DNA of 64,000 nucleotides from 21-14-0-10-47-8 sp966211795 (GTDB lineage: Bacteria; Bdellovibrionota; Bdellovibrionia; Bdellovibrionales; Bdellovibrionaceae): NCBI GenBank assembly GCA_966211795.1, contig CBIHNW010000001.1, positions 186,001 through 250,000 of the forward strand, in the 5' to 3' direction. The position numbers and the translations under genes were made by a program. Under the pieces are notes generated by a model that made no database searches, was not told the origin of the DNA, and was given only the letters and a program-made list of their open reading frames with translations. This document shows, piece by piece, positions 9,463 to 18,046 of this stretch (position 1 is its first letter; every line of letters begins with the position of its first letter).

Positions 9463-9906
9463 ATGGTTTCGAACTGGCTTCCATTGACTGAGTACTCATC
9501 CAAATACCAGGTGAGTATTAGTACTTTGAGAAGACGGATCAAAGCCGAAGACATCAAGTATCAGTTCGCCGATGGACGATATCTGATTTTGGACCAACCT
9601 CAAGAACATCGCCCCTCCCCCGCGATGAGCCCCTCCCTTAAAAAACCACCGGTCGAGCAATCGCCGGTGGGGGCTTCGACTTCGACTCAGTTGGATCATG
9701 TACCGATCCAACCCGTACAAACCACTCAAGATGAACCGATCTTGGCGGCTGCGAATCGCCTTCTGACCGAATTAAAGAAGGCGTATACGCAGATTCTTCA
9801 AGAAAAAGAAGAGCAGATCATGCATCTCAAAGAAGAGCAGGCTGATCTCAAAACTTTGATCCGCGTTCTCGAAGCCGAAAACGATCGTCTTTCCGGCCGT
9901 AGCTAA
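9463..9906 (+). CDS. helix-turn-helix plus coiled-coil protein, function unknown
   Basis: A 147-residue protein. Residues about 8-40 (PLTEYSSKYQVSISTLRRR) look like an excisionase/MerR-type helix-turn-helix in which a short helix is followed by a recognition helix and a small beta hairpin (YQFADGRYLIL). A proline/serine-rich linker follows, then a C-terminal coiled coil of about 60 residues (ELKKAYTQILQEKEEQI and on) with heptad leucines. I chose the ATG at 9463, which has GAGAGG upstream; an in-frame GTG at 9436 would add nine residues. It may be a DNA-binding oligomer, but no target is evident. Confidence 0.7.
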   Translation: MVSNWLPLTEYSSKYQVSISTLRRRIKAEDIKYQFADGRYLILDQPQEHRPSPAMSPSLKKPPVEQSPVGASTSTQLDHVPIQPVQTTQDEPILAAANRLLTELKKAYTQILQEKEEQIMHLKEEQADLKTLIRVLEAENDRLSGRS

Positions 9907-10118
9907 CTTCTCCACTCACGCTCTATATAAGAGAAAATTCTGGCTCAGGCTTGGGATATCTCAGCAACGCAAGCGACTTTCGCTATTTAAAAGAAACAGT
10001 AGAGAGAGTTGTTCTGAGAAATGGTTTTTCAGGTAGAAGTCATTTTTATGGCGCGCTTCGAAAAAAACTGCGTGATTTTTCCTCAAAAAATGCAACGATT
10101 TGCATCGGAGGGGAACCA

Positions 10119-10802
10119 ATGAAAAGAATCTTAACACTTATACTTGTCACTTTGACTACAAATGCCTGGGCTTTGAGCTTTGACTCGGATGTACCAGCTG
10201 ATATCGCGACGCAGATGAAAGCAGATCTTCAGTTCATCAACCAACTGCAAGGATCGGGACAGACTCCGTTTCACGCAAAAATTTTTGGTGCGGTGGATGG
10301 AGCGAAATACCAAACATTTTTTGAAAGCCGTGTTCAAGGCGTCGGTCTCGATGCTTGTGGCGGTGGCGCGGCGGTAGCCTGCGTTCAACCAATGTTTGCG
10401 CCGAATAAAATGTGGCTGACCGAAAACTTCATCAAGTTTTCTCACCCGCAAATTGCGCGCATGATGGTTGTTTATCACGAAGCTCGTCACACCGAGCGTG
10501 CCAATGGTTGGTGGAGTCACGCGACTTGCCCGACTCCATTCTTGGATGAGCAAGGCCACGACAAGGTCAGCATCTGGACAGGTGCACCTTTGGCCGGAGA
10601 GCCTGCTTGTGACAAGACGGCGATGGGATCTTACGGTTCTTCGACGATCATGTTGAAAAACGTCGCCAAGTTCTGCTCGAACTGCAACGACAAGGTGAAA
10701 ATGGATGCGGATCTGTACGCAACCGACCAATTGGGTCGTATCTCTGATGCCAAAGTGAAGCAGTCGATGATTGCTGACTTCAATTCCAATGCAAAAAAGT
10801 AA
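10119..10802 (+). CDS. secreted HExxH-motif protein, putative metallopeptidase (paralogue 1)
   Basis: A 227-residue exported protein. The ATG at 10119 is chosen because GGAGGGG precedes it and a clean signal peptide follows, with probable cleavage after NAWA (residue 18). A zinc-protease-like HEARH lies at residues 120-124, with a further conserved His at 134 (HEARHxExxxGxWxH). Six cysteines (80, 88, 137, 164, 186, 189) are conserved in the neighbouring paralogue and probably form disulfides. The late motif GSYGSSTIM is also shared. I do not recognise a named peptidase family. The next gene starts inside its last codons (14-base overlap). Confidence 0.75.
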   Translation: MKRILTLILVTLTTNAWALSFDSDVPADIATQMKADLQFINQLQGSGQTPFHAKIFGAVDGAKYQTFFESRVQGVGLDACGGGAAVACVQPMFAPNKMWLTENFIKFSHPQIARMMVVYHEARHTERANGWWSHATCPTPFLDEQGHDKVSIWTGAPLAGEPACDKTAMGSYGSSTIMLKNVAKFCSNCNDKVKMDADLYATDQLGRISDAKVKQSMIADFNSNAKK

Positions 10803-11529
10803 AACGTCTCTTTATTTTGGAATTATCGGAGCCTTGCTGATTGCAGCAGGGCTCTTTTTCTATCGGGGTTCAAAAAGTCCGGAAGCGTCTTCGGATCCGG
10901 TTCCGTTGAAGCCAAGCCAGGTGGACTTTTCGAAAGGGAATCATCTGCCAGGGCCGACCTCGGCCGAAACACCAGTCGTGGCCGAAAGACCGAAGCTGAA
11001 TCTAGCCACCCCCCAAGGGTTTTCGGAAGTGGAAACCAAGCAGTGGACCGTGTTTCAAGAAATCGTGAACAGCCGAAACGACAATGATCCACGGATTGAC
11101 CAAGACCTCAAAACGCTCTCGCCAAAAATGCATGAAAACCTGATGAAGGCCTATCAAAACCTACCCATGGAAAACCGCAACAGCCGGGGATTGATCGCCT
11201 TCTTGGTGGCCCGTGACCTGCAGTCAGCCAAAGATGTGCAATTTTTGAAATCAATCTATCAAGAGCAGCCATGCATGAGCATGGGTGACTGTTCGAAGAC
11301 CGAAGCCAACCCAGACCCACATGCCGAGGCCACCAATCAGACCTCGTTGAACTATCCTCAGTTGGCTGGTTTGTATCAGCTGGAGCAAAAGTTGGAGAGA
11401 TCCCCAGAACTTCTGAATAACCCCGAAATGCGTCAGGAAATTGCGGATCTGCTTCGAGAGGCGCGTCAGTTCCCGGGCTCTTCATTGCAAGCTAGAGCCG
11501 AAGGCATTCAAAAAAAATACGGACTGTAA
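10789..11529 (+). CDS. membrane-anchored protein of unknown function
   Basis: A 246-residue protein with one N-terminal hydrophobic segment (IIGALLIAAGLFFY, residues about 11-25) and a mostly helical, charged periplasmic part; it has only two cysteines (in QPCMSMGDC). The ATG at 10789 lies inside the end of the preceding HExxH gene, so the two are probably coupled, and the second HExxH paralogue follows about 60 bases later. This position suggests a partner, anchor or inhibitor of the secreted proteins, but the sequence does not show which. I do not recognise the family. Confidence 0.65.
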   Translation: MQKSKTSLYFGIIGALLIAAGLFFYRGSKSPEASSDPVPLKPSQVDFSKGNHLPGPTSAETPVVAERPKLNLATPQGFSEVETKQWTVFQEIVNSRNDNDPRIDQDLKTLSPKMHENLMKAYQNLPMENRNSRGLIAFLVARDLQSAKDVQFLKSIYQEQPCMSMGDCSKTEANPDPHAEATNQTSLNYPQLAGLYQLEQKLERSPELLNNPEMRQEIADLLREARQFPGSSLQARAEGIQKKYGL

Positions 11530-11588
11530 AAAATTGAATTGATGGCCCCTCTGAATGTGCTAGAAGAATCGCAATTCCGGGGGGGATT

Positions 11589-12263
11589 ATGACAAAAATT
11601 TTAGCGGCCGCGGCAATTCTGTTATCTGGCATTTCAGTTCTAGCTCTCAGCTACGACTCGGATGTTCCAAAAACAATTCAATCTCAAATGGCCAGTGATC
11701 TGAAATTCATCAGCACGGTTGTTGGAAACGGGCAGACTCCACTGCACGCAGAAATTTACACAGCCGTCTCTGGTAAAGCTTACCAAAATTTTTTCGAAAC
11801 GCGGATTTCTTCTGTCGGTCTTGATGATTGTGGCGGCGGCGGAGCGGTAGCGTGTGTGCAGCCGAGCTTTGATCCACACAAAATGTGGCTTTCACCGAAT
11901 TTCACCAACCACGACACGCCCCAAATGGATCGCATCGATATCATTTTCCACGAAGCTCGCCACAGCGAAAGCGAGCACGGTTTTTGGAATCACGATGACT
12001 GCCCAGTTCCGTTCTTGGATGATAAAGGTCAAGACATCCGCGGCAGCCAAAGCGGCATCAAGCTTGAGGGCCTGCCGGCTTGCGATTCAACGCCATACGG
12101 TTCATACGGCTCTTCAACCATCATGATGAAGAACATCGTCAAGTACTGCGCAAACTGCTCTGAGAAGGTCAAAATGGACGCCCAGATGCTGGTCGACGAG
12201 ATGATGCTTCGAATGTACGTTCCCGCCGTGAAAAAGCAGATGAACGACGATTTCGCCAAGTAA
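11589..12263 (+). CDS. secreted HExxH-motif protein, putative metallopeptidase (paralogue 2)
   Basis: A 224-residue exported protein closely similar along its length to the product of 10119-10802. A signal peptide ends near SVLA (residue 19), followed by the shared LSYDSDVP segment. HEARH is at residues 121-125 with the matching downstream His (HEARHSExxxGxWNH). The six cysteines (81, 89, 138, 165, 187, 190) and GSYGSSTIM are kept. GGGGGG precedes the ATG. It is followed by a bidirectional terminator, so the three-gene set from 10119 to 12263 probably ends here. Tandem duplication of the gene is the simplest origin. Confidence 0.75.
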   Translation: MTKILAAAAILLSGISVLALSYDSDVPKTIQSQMASDLKFISTVVGNGQTPLHAEIYTAVSGKAYQNFFETRISSVGLDDCGGGGAVACVQPSFDPHKMWLSPNFTNHDTPQMDRIDIIFHEARHSESEHGFWNHDDCPVPFLDDKGQDIRGSQSGIKLEGLPACDSTPYGSYGSSTIMMKNIVKYCANCSEKVKMDAQMLVDEMMLRMYVPAVKKQMNDDFAK

Positions 12264-12301
12264 GACGCGAATTCGGTTCGTTCCTAAATTCAGGACAATA
12301 T

Positions 12302-12337
12302 AAAAAAAGACCCGGGAAATCCCAGGTCTTTTTTTAT
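12302..12337. terminator. bidirectional intrinsic terminator
   Basis: A-run, then GACCCGGG, loop AAAT, CCCAGGTC, then a T-run. The stem has one mismatch and both flanks give U-tracts, so it serves the HExxH paralogue on the plus strand and lon on the minus strand, which converge here. Confidence 0.9.
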
Positions 12338-12357
12338 CTTAAAATTCAGTTTTCAGA

Positions 12358-14772
12358 TTAAGCTGCAGATGCTGCGGCTGAGCCCTTGCCTTTTTTGCCG
12401 GCCTTTGGGGCGCCAGTCTTTTTGTTGTTCTTGCCTTCTTTATCGAAAGCAACCGCGAACACTTCGTCCAAGTTCTCAACACAGATGAAGTTCATCTTGT
12501 TTTTGAACTCTGGTGGGATGTCAGACAGATCTTTCTGGTTGGCCAGAGGGATGATCACGTCTTTGATTCCCTGAGACAAAGCTGCCAAGCACTTCTCGCG
12601 GATTCCGCCGACAGGAAGGACTCGACCTTGCAGTGTCACCTCGCCGGTCATGGCGATGTCATGGCGAACGGGCGTGTCTGTCATAAGGGAGAGCAGCGCC
12701 GTCGACATGGTGACACCAGCAGAAGGACCGTCTTTCGGAATCGCCCCAGCAGGCAAGTGAATATGAGTGTCCCACTTTTCGAAATAGTCCTCGGGGATTC
12801 CGAGTTCATCCGTGTGAGCGCGCGCATAAGCCATCGCTGCGTGAGCAGATTCTTTCATGACGTCGCCCAATTGGCCCGTCAATACAAGACCGCCTTTTCC
12901 TTTGTACTTTAAAGCTTCAACATACAGAACTTCGCCACCAGCTTGTGTCCAGGCAAGACCTGTCACAACACCGACTTGCGAGTCAGCCAATTTCTCGTCA
13001 CGCAAGAAACGGGGAGGACCCATCAATTCAGGAACCAAAGTCGAAGTGACTTCGACGAATTTTGTTTCGCCCAACACCACTTGCTTTGCCACCTTACGGC
13101 AGATCGAACCAACTTCACGCTCAAGGTTACGCAGACCGGCTTCACGAGTGTAGTGTGAAATCAGATATTGGATACCTTCGTCTGTGAACTTGATGTTCTC
13201 TTTTTGCAGACCATTCGCTTCGATCTGACGATCGATCAAATGTTTCTTGGTGATCAGTAATTTGTCATTTTCTGTGTAGCCAGAAATCTGCAACAATTCC
13301 ATACGATCGCGCAGTGCTGGCGGAATGTTCTCAAGAACGTTCGCCGTCGCGATGAAGAGCACATTTGAAAGGTCGAAATCGACATTCAAATAGTTATCAC
13401 GGAAAGTCGCATTTTGTTCTGGATCCAGGACCTCAAGCATCGCTGCTGACGGGTCTCCACGGAAATCGCTACCCAATTTATCGATCTCATCAAGAACGAT
13501 GACTGGATTGTTAGTTTTCACTTGGCGAAGAGCGGAAACCACTTTACCTGGCATCGCACCGACATACGTACGGCGGTGACCACGGATTTCTGCTTCATCT
13601 TTCACGCCGCCCAAAGCGATACGGAAGTATTCACGGCCCATCGCGCGAGCGATGGATTTACCGAGAGATGTTTTACCAACGCCCGGAGGACCGCAGAAGC
13701 AAAGGATTGGACCCTTCATGTTGTTTTTCAATTTCCGGACAGCCAGGAATTCCAAAACACGGTCTTTGGCTTTTTGCAGATCGTAATGATCTTCGTCCAA
13801 AATTTCTTTGGCGCGATTGAGATCGATGACGTCTTCAGTTTTCTTGTTCCAAGGAAGATCAACCATCCAGTCCAGGTATGTGCGAACCATCGATGCTTCT
13901 GAAGCATCTGGGTGCATGCGCTCAAGACGCGACAATTGCTTCAAAGCTTCGGATTCAACAGCCACCGGCATTCCGGCGTTGTGAACTTTCTCGCGCAACT
14001 CTTCCATTTCTTCTGATTTGGAATCGTTTTCGCCAAGCTCACTCTTTATAGCGCGCATTTGCTCGCGCAAAAAGTATTCACGCTGAGATTTTGACATCTC
14101 GTCTTTCGCCTGAGTGCGGATCTTCTGCTGCATTTGCAGAACTTCCAATTCAGCCGCCAAGATTTCATTCACCAATTTCAAACGCTCTTTATGATCAACG
14201 GTTTCCAAAACTTTTTGTGCATCGGGAACTTTGATTCCAAGATTTGAGGCGATCAAATCAGCCAATTTACCTGGGTCCGTGACATCGTCCAGAACCAGCA
14301 AAATATCTGGAGAAAGCACGCGGCCCAAAGCGATGATCTTTTCGATGTGCTCTTTCGCCGTGCGGATCAGAGCTTCGAACTCGACACCCGGAGATGTGTT
14401 TGGTGCGTCTTCCAACTTTTCAACGGCCACTTCGAAAGAAGGAGCTGTTTTCACGTAGGATTTGATGCGGCCTTTCGCTTCACCCTGGATCAAGATTTTA
14501 ACTCGACCATCGGACAGCTTTCGCATGCGCATGATTTTCGCGATCGTACCTGTTTGGTAGATCGTATCAGGCGTTGGATTTTCTTCGGTGATCTCTTTTT
14601 GAGAGGCCAGGAAGATCAGGCGGTTTTTTGAAAGTGCATCTTCAACAGAGCGGATCGAGGCTTCGCGTCCTACGAACAAAGGTAGGATCATGTAAGGAAA
14701 CACAACGATGTCTCTCACAGGAAGCATGGGCAATGTTGCTGGTATTTCTGAAACTTTGTCGTCAAAACTCAT
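12358..14772 (-). CDS. lon: ATP-dependent Lon protease
   Basis: Cytoplasmic ATP-dependent serine protease that degrades misfolded and regulatory proteins. The 804-residue product has the N-terminal LON substrate-binding domain (about 10-205), an AAA+ module with Walker A GPPGVGKTS (361-369) and Walker B IVLDEIDK (425-432), and a C-terminal protease domain with catalytic Ser684 (DGPSAGV) and Lys727 (REKC). I chose the ATG at 14772 because GGAGGAG precedes it; the frame is open 24 codons further. A lysine/alanine/glycine-rich tail of about 25 residues follows the protease domain and is unusual for Lon. Confidence 0.97.
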   Translation of the reverse strand: MSFDDKVSEIPATLPMLPVRDIVVFPYMILPLFVGREASIRSVEDALSKNRLIFLASQKEITEENPTPDTIYQTGTIAKIMRMRKLSDGRVKILIQGEAKGRIKSYVKTAPSFEVAVEKLEDAPNTSPGVEFEALIRTAKEHIEKIIALGRVLSPDILLVLDDVTDPGKLADLIASNLGIKVPDAQKVLETVDHKERLKLVNEILAAELEVLQMQQKIRTQAKDEMSKSQREYFLREQMRAIKSELGENDSKSEEMEELREKVHNAGMPVAVESEALKQLSRLERMHPDASEASMVRTYLDWMVDLPWNKKTEDVIDLNRAKEILDEDHYDLQKAKDRVLEFLAVRKLKNNMKGPILCFCGPPGVGKTSLGKSIARAMGREYFRIALGGVKDEAEIRGHRRTYVGAMPGKVVSALRQVKTNNPVIVLDEIDKLGSDFRGDPSAAMLEVLDPEQNATFRDNYLNVDFDLSNVLFIATANVLENIPPALRDRMELLQISGYTENDKLLITKKHLIDRQIEANGLQKENIKFTDEGIQYLISHYTREAGLRNLEREVGSICRKVAKQVVLGETKFVEVTSTLVPELMGPPRFLRDEKLADSQVGVVTGLAWTQAGGEVLYVEALKYKGKGGLVLTGQLGDVMKESAHAAMAYARAHTDELGIPEDYFEKWDTHIHLPAGAIPKDGPSAGVTMSTALLSLMTDTPVRHDIAMTGEVTLQGRVLPVGGIREKCLAALSQGIKDVIIPLANQKDLSDIPPEFKNKMNFICVENLDEVFAVAFDKEGKNNKKTGAPKAGKKGKGSAAASAA

Positions 14773-14940
14773 AACGCTCCTCCGCCAGTCGCGCGGTGAA
14801 TATAGTGTTGCCTCGTTGTGAAATTTTTCGGCGCGTCTGTGCAAAGGCTTTAAGTAAAAAACGTCTAGAACGCTGATTGCAGTGAAATAAGCAGCTTTGG
14901 TCGAGTTTTCAGAGGGAAAAAGCTAGGCTTTGGGATGAGA

Positions 14941-14967
14941 AAAAACAGTGCTGACATCCATGTCAGC
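14941..14967 (-). terminator. intrinsic terminator after the DksA/TraR-like gene
   Basis: Read on the minus strand: GCTGACAT, GG, ATGTCAGC, then ACTG and six T. The palindrome is perfect over 8 bp per arm. It sits 35 bases after the stop of the gene at 15002-15361, separating it from lon. Confidence 0.75.
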
Positions 14968-15001
14968 GAACCTCTCTCCATGAGAAGGAATCAAATGGAG
15001 T

Positions 15002-15361
15002 CTATTGGAGGAAATTGCGTGGATCTTCTTGTTCTTCTTTGCAGGCAATGCAAAGCGTGGCGAATGGGCTAGCCTTCAGTCGGCCAACACCAATTGTTTC
15101 GGCGCAGCTTTCGCATTGGCCATAGGTGCCTTCTTCCAGTTTTCCCAGGGCACGATCGATCTGGAACAGAACCAAACGATCACGCTCGTGCAAGTGAATG
15201 GACAAGGACGTAGATAAATCATGAGAAGCAGCTTCGGCTTCGTCAGGAATGTGCGATCTTTCAACCGCTTGTTCGAATTTAAATTCGCTCGACTTGTTCA
15301 AGATAGAACTTTTCTGATCGAGCAGAAAGACCTTGAAGTATGTCAGGTCGGTCGCGTTCAT
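15002..15361 (-). CDS. DksA/TraR-family zinc-finger protein
   Basis: A 119-residue protein of the DksA/TraR superfamily, which binds the RNA polymerase secondary channel and, with ppGpp, modulates promoter choice in the stringent response. The N-terminal coiled-coil part is about 75 residues, followed by GQCESCAETIGVGRLKASP and CIACKE, giving the full C4 zinc finger. It is shorter than E. coli DksA (151 residues). GGGGG lies upstream of the ATG. A divergent relative lacking the zinc cysteines is encoded immediately upstream (15548-15922). Confidence 0.88.
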   Translation of the reverse strand: MNATDLTYFKVFLLDQKSSILNKSSEFKFEQAVERSHIPDEAEAASHDLSTSLSIHLHERDRLVLFQIDRALGKLEEGTYGQCESCAETIGVGRLKASPFATLCIACKEEQEDPRNFLQ

Positions 15362-15490
15362 CTATTCCCCCTTTGATGATCTTTGACCTAATGAGATTCG
15401 AGGGTGTTATGAATTGCTTCCTTCTGAGTTTCAACAAAAAATCTTCACTGCTCAAACATTCTACATAGAACACGACGCTTGGTGAGAGAG

Positions 15491-15536
15491 TTTTCCACAA
15501 AACAGATTCCAAATTTCTCCTCTGAAATGTGGAAAA
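15491..15536. other. 9-bp inverted repeat TTTTCCACA / TGTGGAAAA
   Basis: TTTTCCACA at 15491-15499 and its exact complement TGTGGAAAA at 15528-15536, with a 28-base spacer, lie just downstream of the second DksA-like gene. It could form a long hairpin at the 3' end of that transcript. Each arm also fits the relaxed DnaA-box pattern TTWTNCACA, but two matches alone are weak evidence for DnaA binding. Confidence 0.4.
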
Positions 15537-15547
15537 TTCTGGCAGCG

Positions 15548-15922
15548 TTAGCGAGCGAATTTTTTACGGGATGCATCTCGAATTTCAGCACCTTCAATGC
15601 TGAATCGCGTGTAGGGAATTGCAAGCAGACGATCTTTTTCGATGGGCTCTTGAGTTTCTTCGCACATGCCAAACTGTCCACTTTCGATTCTAGCCAGAGC
15701 AAATTCAATTTCCAGCAGCTGTGTGCGGATGCGTTCTTGCGAAACGAGAAAGCCGTGTTCGGCAAGGTGGGCAACGGTTTGATCGATTTCATCACCGCTG
15801 TTTTTGTCATTCTGTGCAAACTCGTTTCGAATGTGACGAGCGCGATTCAGGAGATCGTTCTTCATCAGTAACAATTTCTGACGGCACTCTTGAACGATTT
15901 CTCGTGACAATCCTTGAAACAT
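15548..15922 (-). CDS. DksA/TraR-like protein with degenerate zinc finger
   Basis: A 124-residue protein with the DksA/TraR layout: a helical hairpin, then GQFGMCEETQEPIEKDRLLAI, which aligns with the finger of the neighbouring gene (GQCESCAETIGVGRLKASP). Only one of the four zinc cysteines remains: the other positions hold Thr, Ser and Gly-type residues, so it probably does not bind zinc there. I chose the ATG at 15922, with GGGGGG before it; an ATG at 15934 in the same frame would place the ribosome site inside the gene. Role may be related to RNA polymerase modulation, by analogy with zinc-independent DksA2 proteins. Confidence 0.75.
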   Translation of the reverse strand: MFQGLSREIVQECRQKLLLMKNDLLNRARHIRNEFAQNDKNSGDEIDQTVAHLAEHGFLVSQERIRTQLLEIEFALARIESGQFGMCEETQEPIEKDRLLAIPYTRFSIEGAEIRDASRKKFAR

Positions 15923-15945
15923 AAAACCCCCCATTTCATTGCTAG

Positions 15946-15968
15946 GAGCGCCTTCCGTGGCAGCGCTC
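15946..15968 (-). other. leader hairpin upstream of the degenerate DksA-like gene
   Basis: GAGCGC (15946-15951) and GCGCTC (15963-15968) form a 6-bp inverted repeat with an 11-base loop, 24 bases upstream of the start at 15922. CCCCCC and TGGGGG flank it and could extend the structure. It may influence access to the ribosome site; this is inference. Confidence 0.35.
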
Positions 15969-16135
15969 GCCTTTGGGGGATTTGACCAATCACGACATCA
16001 GACTGGTTAAGAATCTATCCATAATTAATTCTTATATGAACAGTAAGCGACGGAAGTATTCGGGAAGCTCTTGACAGCTGCCGTGGCGAATCGATTGCAG
16101 AACGATCCGACCACAGCGAGCGAGTGCGAAATAAT

Positions 16136-18046
16136 TTAAGGATTTTTCATCTTCTGAAATGGAATCACGGTCCCGCTGTTATCCAATGTCAGAGCAACCA
16201 GAGGACGCATGATTTCCTTCTGCGCTGTCATCGATAATGGCCCTACGGCGCCCGGAAAATCTTGGACCTTGGCCAAGGCTTGCGACAATGATTCGCGGTT
16301 CGTATTGCCTTGTGAGATCAATTGGCGCAGCAACAAAGCGGCGTCGTATCCCTGCACTTCGAAGATGCCAGGCTCTTCGTTGAAGATCGTTTTATAATCC
16401 TTCGTGAAAACCGAATTCATGAATTGGGGTTCGGTTGAAACGAAGCTATCGACGAACATCAGGTTGTTGGCAAAGTGGCCAGCGCGTTTCGCGACACCGG
16501 GAACATTCCACAGATTTGTCCCCAAAAGTTTCACGCCCTTGACGCCGTTGAAGGACAACATGGCCGAGATCTGGCCCATGGCCTTCACGCTGTCAGGAAT
16601 AAAGATCGCGTCGAAATCGACAATCGGTGGCAAAAGATCATCAGGTGGCGTGTTGCGCACCGATTTTTTGGTCTGCGCATCCGCCCACTCTTTCAAACGC
16701 ATTTTGTATTCGTCGGCTCGACCTTCAACATAATAGGTGCTGACCAGACGTTGAATTGGATAACGGAAATCCGTTTCTTTGTTCGAGTAATTCTGAGCGC
16801 CGACGATCTGTCCGCCACGCGCCAGAACTTCATCCCAGAAAATATTGGCGAATTCGACGCCGTAAAGATCGTTTGGAAAAAGCACGGCGAATTTTTTCAT
16901 TCCCATCTCTTCCATGGCGACCTTCACCAAATACCGAACCTGCATCTCGCTGGTTAAAGAGTTGCGGAACACATTGGGACCCGCATCCGTGATGCCGGCT
17001 TTTTGTGACAGGGCAATGGATGGAACGCCCAGCTCGCTGGCCTTTGCGGCAACAGCCGGAGCTGTTTTTGAAAGAACACTGCCGATCACAGCGATGACGT
17101 TGTCTTCGCGAACCAGACGTTCGACGCCCCGGCGGGCATTGTCTGGATTGCCTTCGCTATCAATGACAGCCAATTTAAATGACGAAGGGTAGTTGTTGTA
17201 AAGACCCAAGCCCATTTGGATTCCGCGCAAAGTTTTCTGCGAAATCGCGGCGTGCTTTCCCGACATCGGCAAAACGACGCCAATGGTCTTGGCTTCGACA
17301 CGACGAACGGATTCCAGTTGATCCATCATCTCTTGCGAATGAATGCCAGCGTCCGAGGTGGGCGCGATCGCCACGGCCTTTGAAAAATATTTGCGAGCAT
17401 CATCTTGATCTCGTTGCTCGAGACTGATCTCACCCAGACGTTGATAGGCCTTCGCTCGTGCGGCGCCCAGACTTTCTTGGTTTGCAACTTTCTCGAGCTC
17501 CGCCGGAGACAATTTATTTTCAATGATTTCGTTGGATTTCAGTCGATAGCTCTCGGACTCTTTCGCCAATAGTGGATTGGCTTGAGCCTCCGCTGCCGTC
17601 GTCAATGCCGCCATCAGGTCACCGATCGACTCTTGAGATTTAAATAAGTAACCGGTCAATTCCGAAGTCAGGGGTTCGTTCCACTTGCGGGTTTTCAAAA
17701 GCTGACTGGAGAGATCGGCGGCTTCGTGAAATCTATTGCCACGAACCAGGCTGCGTGTCGCCCATACGTAGGCCTCGGGCTCGCGCGTTTTTCCACTCCA
17801 AGCCTGGGCCGCTGCCATATAGTAATCGTAAGCTTTGTTGTATTCTTTTGCGTCGAAAAACTTGCGGGCGGCATCAAAGATTTTTTCTGGAGGCGCTTTG
17901 GGAATCGGAGTTTTTTTCGGTGGCTCAGGTCGAGGTTGAACCTCGTGTTCTGCCGTCGGGCGGGAGCTCGATTTCGGTCCCGATGTGCAAGATAGAAATT
18001 GAGTTGCCACCAAAACCGCGAGTAAAGCTTTTTTCAAATCCATCAT
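16136..18046 (-). CDS. LpoA/LppC-like lipoprotein: TPR region plus periplasmic-binding fold
   Basis: A 636-residue lipoprotein. The N-terminus has a lipobox with Cys20 (ATQFLSC), so it is anchored to a membrane. Residues about 50-240 are helical and TPR-like. Residues about 255-630 resemble type I periplasmic binding proteins (IGVVLPMSGKHAAISQ, AVIGSVLSKTAPAVA, GVPSIALSQKAGI). This is the architecture of LpoA, the outer-membrane activator of penicillin-binding protein 1a. A plain amino-acid-binding role is less likely without transporter genes nearby. The start overlaps the stop of the upstream dnaJ-like gene (ATGA), so the two are coupled. Confidence 0.8.
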   Translation of the reverse strand: MMDLKKALLAVLVATQFLSCTSGPKSSSRPTAEHEVQPRPEPPKKTPIPKAPPEKIFDAARKFFDAKEYNKAYDYYMAAAQAWSGKTREPEAYVWATRSLVRGNRFHEAADLSSQLLKTRKWNEPLTSELTGYLFKSQESIGDLMAALTTAAEAQANPLLAKESESYRLKSNEIIENKLSPAELEKVANQESLGAARAKAYQRLGEISLEQRDQDDARKYFSKAVAIAPTSDAGIHSQEMMDQLESVRRVEAKTIGVVLPMSGKHAAISQKTLRGIQMGLGLYNNYPSSFKLAVIDSEGNPDNARRGVERLVREDNVIAVIGSVLSKTAPAVAAKASELGVPSIALSQKAGITDAGPNVFRNSLTSEMQVRYLVKVAMEEMGMKKFAVLFPNDLYGVEFANIFWDEVLARGGQIVGAQNYSNKETDFRYPIQRLVSTYYVEGRADEYKMRLKEWADAQTKKSVRNTPPDDLLPPIVDFDAIFIPDSVKAMGQISAMLSFNGVKGVKLLGTNLWNVPGVAKRAGHFANNLMFVDSFVSTEPQFMNSVFTKDYKTIFNEEPGIFEVQGYDAALLLRQLISQGNTNRESLSQALAKVQDFPGAVGPLSMTAQKEIMRPLVALTLDNSGTVIPFQKMKNP

